Source: Vitreoscilla sp. (lineage in GTDB: Bacteria; Pseudomonadota; Gammaproteobacteria; Burkholderiales; Burkholderiaceae). Taken from it: a DNA stretch of 6,091 nucleotides. Made by a program: the position numbers and the translations under genes. The notes beneath the pieces are model-generated. The model saw only the letters and a list, made by a program, of their open reading frames with translations. It was not told the origin of the DNA and did not search any database. Shown in pieces: positions 1 to 5,004 of this stretch (positions are counted from its first letter, which is position 1; the number at the start of each line of letters is the position of its first letter). Where the stretch lies: contig JACMOG010000597.1 of NCBI GenBank assembly GCA_014378125.1, forward strand, positions 1 to 6,091, written 5' to 3'.

Positions 1-239
1 ACGGTGGGGACGGGCGCGGTCACTCGTGCTGGCGCGGTCACCGGGGCGGGCGCGGGCGCGGGCCCGGGCGCGGGCGCGGGCGCGGGCGCAGGGGCGGAAA
101 CGAGCGACGGTGTCGGGGCCGATGCGGGCGCGGCAGCAGGCGCGGCCGCGGCCGGCTCGACCACCGGCACCACGTCCGGCATGCGCTGCGTCTCCCACGG
201 GGAGCCGGAATCGGATTTCTTGCGGAAGAAGCTGAACAT
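1..239 (-). CDS. ftsY: Signal recognition particle receptor FtsY, N-terminal part (runs off the left edge)
   Basis: Only the first 79 residues are present. They begin MFSFFRKKSD, the short basic-aromatic start typical of betaproteobacterial FtsY, followed from about residue 20 by a Pro/Ala/Val-rich linker that becomes an almost pure Ala-Pro run (about residues 49-67). The NG GTPase domain, which docks SRP-ribosome complexes at the inner membrane for co-translational protein insertion, would lie beyond the window, so identification rests on the N-terminus and linker style. I chose the ATG at 239 because it gives this start motif. The sequence just upstream has only a weak purine stretch as ribosome binding site. 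The high-GC opposite frame is also open but reads as a meaningless Gly-Ala repeat. Another Ala-Pro-rich membrane-associated protein is the main alternative. Confidence 0.72.
   Translation of the reverse strand, partial: MFSFFRKKSDSGSPWETQRMPDVVPVVEPAAAAPAAAPASAPTPSLVSAPAPAPAPAPGPAPAPAPVTAPARVTAPVPT
47..91. repeat. GGGCGC hexanucleotide repeat inside ftsY
   Basis: Roughly seven imperfect copies of the hexamer GGGCGC (one variant copy contains GGGCCC). On the minus strand it encodes the Ala-Pro run of the FtsY linker. A separate 11-bp direct repeat, GGCGCGGTCAC, at 13-23 and 31-41 encodes two Val-Thr-Ala-Pro units. Such tracts vary in copy number by slippage. Because the unit is six bases, length changes stay in frame. 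Confidence 0.8.
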
Positions 240-341
240 GGACGGAAACGGTCTCTCGAAGCGGGCCGACGACCACGGCCGCCGAGGCGTTCCGCAGGGG
301 AACGCACGAGGCTTCATGGTCGGGGCAATCGGATGCGATGC

Positions 342-360
342 AAGCCCGAAAGGGCTTTTT
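342..360 (+). terminator. Intrinsic terminator pointing right, between ftsY start and tRNA promoter
   Basis: AAGCCC (342-347), GAAA tetraloop (348-351), GGGCTT (352-357), then Ts through 360. The GNRA loop, GC-rich stem and T-run are textbook for a Rho-independent terminator on the plus strand. No plus-strand gene lies upstream in the window. On the minus strand the hairpin would sit in the ftsY 5' leader and lacks a good U-tract. Confidence 0.6.
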
Positions 361-381
361 CGATATTGTGCCGGCAACCTC

Positions 382-411
382 TTTCCACTCGCCCGAAAAG
401 TTGCATATAAT
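382..411 (+). promoter_or_regulatory. Sigma-70-type promoter of the tRNA gene
   Basis: A perfect -10 box TATAAT at 406-411 is preceded by TTTCCA at 382-387 (4 of 6 matches to TTGACA) with an 18-bp spacer. Initiation about 7 bases downstream would be near 418, immediately before the tRNA 5' end at 421, so the tRNA has its own promoter and almost no leader. Confidence 0.7.
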
Positions 412-420
412 GGCAGGCTT

Positions 421-497
<77 letters not shown>

Positions 498-504
498 GTC
501 CAAG

Positions 505-549
505 AAGCCCCGTAGAAATCGCAACCAACGCGAGCTTTTACGGGGCTTT
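505..549 (+). terminator. Terminator hairpin behind the tRNA, possibly bidirectional
   Basis: AAGCCCCGTA (505-514) pairs perfectly with TACGGGGCTT (539-548). An inner TCGC/GCGA helix (519-522 with 530-533) extends the stem around a small loop. A short T-rich end (547-549, then CCTCGTT) follows. It sits 8 bases after the tRNA CCA, so it ends the tRNA transcript. It could also stop minus-strand transcription arriving from the gene at 676-1104, although the U-tract on that side is only TTCTT. Confidence 0.75.
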
Positions 550-675
550 CCTCGTTAGGGCTCACTGACCTTGGTTACGGGCTTGGAACCCACGTTGGAA
601 CCACAGGAGCAGTGTCACGAGGAAGCATCCGATGTGACACAGGGACGTTCGCCGACGGGCCGCCCCGCGATCCTG
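550..675. other. Gene-free stretch with small repeats
   Basis: No convincing gene. TTGGAACC occurs twice 12 bp apart (583-590 and 595-602), forming an imperfect tandem 12-mer. GTGTCAC (612-618) and GTGACAC (634-640) form an inverted repeat with a 15-bp spacer. No integrase or known attachment sequence is recognisable. Confidence 0.5.
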
Positions 676-1104
676 CTACGTGCCTACGGTGCAGCCGCCA
701 AATAGAAACTGCCGTACTGCAGGCAGCACCTCACGCCCCTTGACGATGCGCTCAAGCTGAACGCAACTGGCCTTGAGCGCAATCCTTTGCGGGAGCACGA
801 AGGGGTCACCGTCAGAGTCGGCCACGTTGAGAATCACCCAAACTCGCGTTGCGGCGGCGTCCCGTCCCGGCACCCCCACAGCATCGGTGCCCGCTCCGTC
901 GATATTCACCGCGAGCAGTGGGTTCGCATCATGATTGGAACGACCGGTGTACTCAACCGACTGCAGCGCGGCCACGTATGGCTTGTCTGCAAGCTCCCCG
1001 TGGTGAAAGATGTACCAGGCGTAGTACCCCACGCCGACCACTGCCGATGCCGCAAGGAAATAGCTGACACGGAGCACCGAGTCGCCGAAATCTCGGGAGT
1101 TCAT
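676..1104 (-). CDS. Hypothetical protein with one N-terminal membrane anchor
   Basis: A 142-residue protein that I do not recognise. Residues about 11-33 (LRVSYFLAAS through YYAWYIF) form one hydrophobic helix. The remaining ~108 residues are soluble and, with only one basic residue before the helix, probably periplasmic. This part has short hydrophobic strands (LLAVNID at 63-69, RVWVILNV at 87-94) and two cysteines, C114 and C138, that could form a disulfide. I chose the ATG at 1104. The open frame extends upstream to a TTG at 1158, but that stretch overlaps another gene's 5' stub and reads as out-of-frame sequence. The Shine-Dalgarno signal is weak (TTTTGG). The stop is TAG at 676-678. Small anchored proteins like this often occur near toxin/immunity loci, but nothing in the sequence proves such a role here. 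Confidence 0.55.
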   Translation of the reverse strand: MNSRDFGDSVLRVSYFLAASAVVGVGYYAWYIFHHGELADKPYVAALQSVEYTGRSNHDANPLLAVNIDGAGTDAVGVPGRDAAATRVWVILNVADSDGDPFVLPQRIALKASCVQLERIVKGREVLPAVRQFLFGGCTVGT

Positions 1105-1117
1105 ATTCGCCAAAATA

Positions 1118-1168
1118 GATGGACACGAGGTCTCCTGCCTGGATGTCGGTCCCGTCAACGTACTTCAT
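1118..1168 (-). pseudogene. 5' stub of a truncated MKYVDGT-type gene
   Basis: From an ATG at 1168 the minus strand reads MKYVDGTDIQAGDLVSI, which I recall as the conserved start of a family of small (~80-95 residue) proteins found near Rhs/type VI secretion effector genes. That is from memory, without a database check. After residue 17 the family pattern stops. The frame runs on to about residue 71 as arginine- and glycine-rich nonsense that overlaps the membrane-protein gene starting at 1104. An AGGG sits about 8 bases before the ATG and would serve as ribosome binding site, so the start was probably functional. I read this as the remnant of a gene cut off by a deletion or recombination near 1117. 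A short translated leader for the downstream gene is an alternative. Confidence 0.4.
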
Positions 1169-1482
1169 GGCATCGACCCTAGCATCGCTCTTGGCTCCTT
1201 GGACATCCCCGCATTCTCGCCGGCACCGTCAGGAAGTGACCGTCTTCCGACACACGCCCGCAGCGCCTTCCTGCCATGTTGGCAAGTGGTGCCGAACCTT
1301 TCTTGGCATTCATGAGGAAGCGACAGTGACTTTCAGCACTTGCTCCCTCCGTCAACGGTCGGACGCCGTCGCACACGTTACGTTGCGGTCGCCCTCCGTG
1401 CACGTCGAGGATCGCCATGTATTCCGGTGAAGCATCGCGAGCCGCGTTCCTGAACGTCGCATCGACGTCTCAAGCGCCAACC
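1169..1482. other. Gene-free region between hipA and the MKYVDGT stub
   Basis: Open frames exist on both strands (for example minus 1179-1418 and plus 1119-1430), but their translations show no domain-like pattern and are rich in Cys, Arg and His, as expected of chance frames in GC-rich DNA. A small perfect dyad, ACGTCG-CAT-CGACGT (1454-1468), lies 14 bases after the hipA stop. It has no T-run, so it is at best a weak 3' hairpin. The region may be decayed coding sequence, but no parent gene could be named. Confidence 0.5.
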
Positions 1483-2853
1483 TCAGTTCACTCGCTCCCC
1501 TTCGTACAGCCGCAGGAAGCGCGCGGCCTGGAACTCCACGCCGCCTCGAATCAAGTCCCAGAGCGGCTGCGGGAAGTTGGCTGGCAGTAGCGCTTCGACG
1601 CGGTCCAAGCGCGGTGCGATGCTGCTTGCCAGGTCCTGCATCCTCATGAAGAGCTCCGGCATCCCCGATTGCTGCGCCATGAATTGCCAGTGCCGAGGGA
1701 GGATGTCACGAAGGGGCCAATGTGCGTTCTTGCTCCGCACCGCCATGGCCAGCTTCACCTGACGACGATTGGTCAACAGGTTCTCACCCGGGCCGATGGT
1801 TGGCCACATCGAGATGACGTCGTAGAAGGGTGTCAGCGAAATCGCGCCGCGGCGACCGATGAAGAGCGAGAAGTTCTTTGCATGGCCGTCGGTGGCGGCG
1901 AGGAGCCAGAACGCGAACTGACACAGGCCGAAGTCCGCCTTGTCCGCGGGAGCGTTCACGGCGCCCCCGAGAATCTCGAGGCAACGCTTGATGCCCGGCC
2001 CCACGGCGCCACCGCGCCCGGGCTCCGGCCGCCCTTCGTACTTGTTGTGCCACGAGGTGCCTGTCGCCTGGCAGAAGTCCTCTTGGGGGAGCCGGGCAAC
2101 CCAGCGGCCATCGTCCACCCACCGGCGGTCGAATCGCTCGACCACCAACGCCTTGCGGTCGAGAAAGGTGCCGATGTCGGCGCGCGCCACCGTCAACCCG
2201 AACGACTCCAGCAGCTTCAGGCACACCCACTCGTTTTCCACCGACAGGCTCAGGTCGATGGTGCCGTCAGGGTGGTTGCCTCCAACGATGCCAAGCGGCA
2301 GCTTCAGTATGTGCGTCGTGGGGGTCGTCCCCCGCGGCCGGCACCAGGTGTCGCCTACGCGCAGCAGTGCAGTCTTTTCCTGGGCACCCGCGATGGAGAT
2401 GCGGAAGTCGTCGAACTTGTCCTCGTCTTCCGGGCCCGGCGACGCGGTTGCATCCACCAGCGCACGCGCGACCCCAGCTTCATCGAGCTCGTGGTACTCG
2501 AGGGTGCCCGCCGACGGCGGCGCCTCGTCCGCGCCCAGGAGCTGCAGCGCGCCTACGCAGTCCCGGCCGATCGCACTCAAGAGTGTCATGGGCTCGGTAT
2601 CGGGGAGCTTGAAGCGGCGCTGGACACGCTGACGGATGTCCTCGTTGTCGGGAAGCAGGTTGTCAAAGTAATTGAGCACCTGCTGGCCCTGAACCACGCG
2701 GTCCGGCGTGAACGGCAGGGAGAGAGACAACGGGCGGCCGCGCTCCGATTCGAGCCATTCTGGCGCGTAGATGAGTCGGTGGACGCCCGCGCGCGTGCGC
2801 ATCCAGACGCCCACGCGCTCGCCGTTCATCCACAGACCGAGATCGCTCACCAT
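1483..2853 (-). CDS. hipA: HipA serine/threonine-protein kinase toxin
   Basis: A complete 456-residue HipA (E. coli HipA has 440). The E. coli toxin phosphorylates glutamyl-tRNA synthetase, blocking charging and triggering growth arrest and persistence. The N-subdomain (about 1-125) includes the PLSLSLPF and FDNLLPDN motifs. The kinase core carries RISIAGAQEKTALL (151-164), whose S153 matches the E. coli autophosphorylation serine S150. It also has K184 in HILKLP (nucleotide binding), VERFDRRW (238-245), RLPQED (254-259), the catalytic loop TDGHAKN (D322, N327) and the metal-binding FYD (D345). No key residue is missing, so the kinase should be active. The ATG overlaps the hipB stop by 7 bases (ATGGTGA), indicating translational coupling and antitoxin-first synthesis. 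An AAGG precedes it. Substrate identity is inferred from the family. Confidence 0.95.
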   Translation of the reverse strand: MVSDLGLWMNGERVGVWMRTRAGVHRLIYAPEWLESERGRPLSLSLPFTPDRVVQGQQVLNYFDNLLPDNEDIRQRVQRRFKLPDTEPMTLLSAIGRDCVGALQLLGADEAPPSAGTLEYHELDEAGVARALVDATASPGPEDEDKFDDFRISIAGAQEKTALLRVGDTWCRPRGTTPTTHILKLPLGIVGGNHPDGTIDLSLSVENEWVCLKLLESFGLTVARADIGTFLDRKALVVERFDRRWVDDGRWVARLPQEDFCQATGTSWHNKYEGRPEPGRGGAVGPGIKRCLEILGGAVNAPADKADFGLCQFAFWLLAATDGHAKNFSLFIGRRGAISLTPFYDVISMWPTIGPGENLLTNRRQVKLAMAVRSKNAHWPLRDILPRHWQFMAQQSGMPELFMRMQDLASSIAPRLDRVEALLPANFPQPLWDLIRGGVEFQAARFLRLYEGERVN

Positions 2854-3440
2854 GAGCCTTCATTGCGCGACGGGGTGTCATGCGCGAGCGCCACACCGAC
2901 AGCGCGCAGCGCCTTGATGAACGTCTTCCTGTCGACGTTCAGGGTCTGGCCCCAGTAGTCGAGCTCGCGGGCGCCCTGTGCATCGAGCACGACGGGCTCT
3001 GCACGCAGGAATTGGTCGTCGTGCTGAGCGTCGTCTGGAGCGCTTCCACTCCCCTTCACGAGGCGCATGACCGCTTGCGCCTGGTCACTGCTCATGTGCA
3101 GGAGATCGCGGAGGCGGCCTTGTGCAACGCGGGTCACTTGATCGGACACATTGGAGTGCGCGACCGGCTTCGCTGCCGCCTTGGATGTCGATCCGAGCGC
3201 GGCTTCGGGTTCGGCCTTCTCATTCCACTTCGGGCGAATGACCATCTCGGCGCCGAGCGTCTGCAGGATTTGCAGAAGCTGCTCGCTACTGACCGAGCCA
3301 GGGCTGGCTTCGATCGACGCGACGCGCACTTGGCCCAAGCCCAGGCGCACACCCAGTTCCTTTTGCGTGAGCTCCGCCTTCCGGCGAAGCGAACGAAGGT
3401 GGTCGCGAAGCTGCTCGACGGTCTTGATGGGAAAGTCCAT
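2847..3440 (-). CDS. hipB: HipB-type antitoxin with a long C-terminal extension
   Basis: A 197-residue XRE-family DNA-binding protein encoded directly before hipA. In the family, HipB neutralises HipA by complex formation and represses its own operon. Residues about 8-68 match E. coli HipB closely in layout: LTQKELGVRLGL (24-35) as HTH helices 1-2, QVRVASIEASPG (37-48) with the recognition helix, then LLQILQTLGAEMVIRPK (55-71). E. coli HipB ends at 88 residues. This one adds a polar Ala-rich linker (72-100), a predicted helical segment (101-130) and a C-terminal module (about 148-187) whose pattern ELDYWGQTLNVDRKTFIKAL...VG resembles DUF3606. The chain ends in Trp, as E. coli HipB does. The start at 3440 has no visible Shine-Dalgarno sequence. 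It opens directly into the HTH domain, and no better upstream start is seen. Confidence 0.9.
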   Translation of the reverse strand: MDFPIKTVEQLRDHLRSLRRKAELTQKELGVRLGLGQVRVASIEASPGSVSSEQLLQILQTLGAEMVIRPKWNEKAEPEAALGSTSKAAAKPVAHSNVSDQVTRVAQGRLRDLLHMSSDQAQAVMRLVKGSGSAPDDAQHDDQFLRAEPVVLDAQGARELDYWGQTLNVDRKTFIKALRAVGVALAHDTPSRNEGSW

Positions 3441-3449
3441 GGCACGAAT

Positions 3450-3469
3450 ATATCGCGTATTCGCGATAT
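3450..3469. promoter_or_regulatory. Probable HipB operator 1
   Basis: A perfect 20-bp inverted repeat: ATATCGCG, TATT, CGCGATAT. Written as TATC-N10-GATA it has the same geometry as the E. coli HipB operator (TATCC-N8-GGATA), differing at the fifth base. It overlaps the -10-like box and ends 10 bp before the hipB ATG, so bound HipB would block transcription. Confidence 0.75.
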
Positions 3470-3477
3470 TTATGATT

Positions 3478-3495
3478 TATCACTTATTAAAGATA
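3478..3495. promoter_or_regulatory. Probable HipB operator 2
   Basis: TATC at 3478-3481, ten bases, then GATA at 3492-3495: the same TATC-N10-GATA spacing as operator 1, but with poor symmetry inside. The centres of the two sites are 27 bp apart. A TATC at 3506 continues the 14-bp register of half-sites. Confidence 0.55.
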
Positions 3496-3534
3496 TTTCA
3501 TCTCTTATCAGCGATTTTTCACAGATATCTCATT

Positions 3535-4421
3535 TCAACGATGTGCTCTGGAACGGAGGTGCGCCGCGTCGCCCGCCAAGTGGCACGGCGTCGGCTCGCA
3601 CTGCACGGTCACGTGCCGGATGCCGAAGTCCGTTGCCAGGCGTTGCCGCGCCGAGGCCAGCAAGGTCGCCGAGCCGGACGATTCCGGCGCCGTCACCAGG
3701 TGCACGGTCAACATCGTCTTGCCGCTCGTCACCGACCACACGTGCAGGTCGTGCAGGCTGCGCACTCCCGGCACGGCCAGCAGCGCGGCCTCCACCTGCG
3801 CCAGGTCGACGCCCTCCGGAACGCCTTCGAGCAGGATGTTGATGCTCGACTTCAGCAGCGTCAACGTCCGCGGAACCACCCACAGTCCGATGAGCACGGC
3901 CACCGCCGAATCGACCCAGCCCCACCCCGTGAACCAGATGAGCGCCGCGCCCAGGATGACGCCGATGGAGCCGATCATGTCGGCCCACACCTCCAGGAAG
4001 TCAGGGTCGACTGGATCTCCGGCGGCGCCTTCAGCCGGAGCCAGGCCTCCCACAGGATGTAGACCGCCACCACCAGCAGCAGCAGCGCGTTGAACGCCGC
4101 CGCCAGGATCTCGAAGCGGTGGTAGCCGAAGGTGCGCCTCGAATCCGCCGGCCGCTTCGCGACGTGGATGGCCAACAGCGCGATGCCGAGCGCCGCGGTG
4201 TCGGTGAACATGTGCGCCGCGTCGGAGAGCAGCGCGAGGCTGTGGGCGATGAAGCCGCCCGCGAGTTCCACCACCAGGAACAGGCTCGTGAGGGCCAACG
4301 CGATCTTGAGCGACTTCTCGTTGGCCCCGGCCGTGTGGTCGTGCTCCGCGTGGCCGCCGTGGCCCGGCGCGTTTTGGTGCTCGTGCCCGTGCTCGTGCTC
4401 GTGTGGATGCTCTTCGGTCAT
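3535..4421 (-). pseudogene. CzcD-like cation diffusion facilitator, disrupted by internal deletion and frameshift
   Basis: CDF transporters export Zn, Co or Cd from the cytoplasm in exchange for protons. The first frame (4421 to about 4005) gives a His-rich N-terminus (HPHEHEHGHEH...), TM1 (38-58), TM2 with SDAAHMFTD (66-74), and TM3 (99-130), ending RLKAPPEIQST. The next five bases (4004-4000) are followed in another frame by FLEVWADMIGS (TM5), TM6 and the cytoplasmic domain with LHDLHVW, to TGA at 3535. Compared with Cupriavidus CzcD as I recall it, about 33 codons holding TM4 are missing: 99 bases replaced by 5, a net loss of about 94, which shifts the frame. Read from its ATG the product is 148 residues, stopping at 3975. 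A good AGGA ribosome binding site precedes the ATG. It lies 21 bp after lrp, probably in one operon. An assembly error remains possible. Confidence 0.85.
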
Positions 4422-4442
4422 CTGATTTCCTGGACTCGTCAG

Positions 4443-4904
4443 TCAGCGTCGCAACGGCAGCAGGCTCTGCTTCAACTGCCGCAACACGAAGCTCGACTTG
4501 CTGTGCCGGATGCCCGGGGTCTTGTACAGCCGCTCCCGCAGCAGCCGCTCGTAGTCTCGCGTGTCGCTCACCGCGATGCGCACGTAGTAGTCGTAGTCGC
4601 CCGACACCAGGAAGGCCTCCATCACCTCGGGAATGGCCTCGAGCGCACGGCCGAACTCCATCAAGGCCTCGTCGGAATGGCTGTCGAGTGTGACGTGCAC
4701 GATCACGGTGTCGGCCAGGCCCAGCGCCAACGCGTTCACGCGCACGGAGTAGCCCTCGATGACGCCCGCCTCCTCCATGCGCTTCATGCGCGCCCAGCAG
4801 GGCGACGCGGTGAGGCCCACCTCGGCGCCGAGCTCGGCCATCGTCATGCGGGCGTCGCGCTGGAGGGCTTCCAGGATGGCAATGTCGAAGCGGTCGAGGT
4901 TCAT
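4443..4904 (-). CDS. Lrp/AsnC family transcriptional regulator
   Basis: A 153-residue protein of normal family length. The N-terminal winged helix-turn-helix is MNLDRFDIAILEALQRDAR followed by MTMAELGAEVGLTASPCWARMKRMEEAGVIEGY (20-52), the standard Lrp pattern. The effector/oligomerisation (RAM) domain follows (about 64-142), with the ligand-loop motif SGDYDYYVRI (101-110) and the closing SSFVLRQLKQSLLPL. Members bind amino acids and act as local or global regulators of amino acid metabolism. I chose the ATG at 4904 because MxLDRFDIxIL is the canonical beginning. A second ATG at 4916 is in frame and only four codons upstream. Neither has a strong Shine-Dalgarno. It is divergent from the acetolactate synthase gene 100 bp away, which makes control of that gene and of itself the likely role. 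Confidence 0.93.
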   Translation of the reverse strand: MNLDRFDIAILEALQRDARMTMAELGAEVGLTASPCWARMKRMEEAGVIEGYSVRVNALALGLADTVIVHVTLDSHSDEALMEFGRALEAIPEVMEAFLVSGDYDYYVRIAVSDTRDYERLLRERLYKTPGIRHSKSSFVLRQLKQSLLPLRR

Positions 4905-4932
4905 TCTGCAAATCATTGTTCTGACAGCACAG

Positions 4933-4961
4933 TTTATTCCGACAGCAATCATTCCAGGCAA
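4933..4961 (-). promoter_or_regulatory. Candidate lrp promoter
   Basis: On the minus strand, TTGCCT (4956-4961) and AATAAA (4933-4938) are 17 bp apart, each matching 4 of 6 consensus positions. Initiation would fall about 20 bases before the lrp ATG. The hexamers are weak and other pairs are possible. Confidence 0.3.
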
Positions 4962-4964
4962 AAG

Positions 4965-4980
4965 TAGAAAGCAATTTCTG
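4965..4980. promoter_or_regulatory. Candidate Lrp-family operator dyad
   Basis: TAGAAA, four bases (GCAA), TTTCTG forms an AT-rich inverted repeat close in style to the E. coli Lrp consensus (YAGHAWATTWTDCTR), but one base longer. It lies in the 100-bp divergent region between lrp and the acetolactate synthase gene. The same region also has repeats of GACAGCA (4923, 4941), AATCATT (4911, 4947) and TTCTGC (4904, 4976), which could be further half-sites. Confidence 0.4.
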
Positions 4981-5004
4981 CGATAACTGGAACAAACTTC
5001 GTGC

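Larger units (their letters stand above)
3441..3534 (-). promoter_or_regulatory. AT-rich hipBA promoter and operator region
   Basis: This 94-bp spacer between the broken CDF gene and hipB is far more AT-rich than its surroundings. Seven TATC/GATA half-sites lie in it (start positions 3451, 3465, 3478, 3492, 3506, 3524, 3526). A minus-strand -10-like TATATT (3447-3452, 5 of 6 matches) ends 6 bases before the hipB ATG. No convincing -35 box accompanies it. No terminator is visible after the CDF gene. Confidence 0.6.

Noticed and set aside
953..1168. Minus-strand 71-residue frame as a full gene
   Set aside because: Only the first 17 residues look like a protein family. The rest overlaps the 676-1104 gene and reads as arginine/glycine-rich nonsense, so only the stub is reported.
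1179..1418. Minus-strand 79-residue open frame downstream of hipA
   Set aside because: Cys/Arg-rich translation without family resemblance and no ribosome binding site. I also tried to read PAAR-like repeats here and could not support them.
1454..1468. hipA terminator
   Set aside because: The ACGTCG-CAT-CGACGT hairpin has a six-pair stem but no T-run on the minus strand, so intrinsic termination is not supported.
1669..2958. Plus-strand 429-residue open frame
   Set aside because: Shadow of hipA. The minus strand carries all HipA motifs, and this translation has no recognisable pattern.
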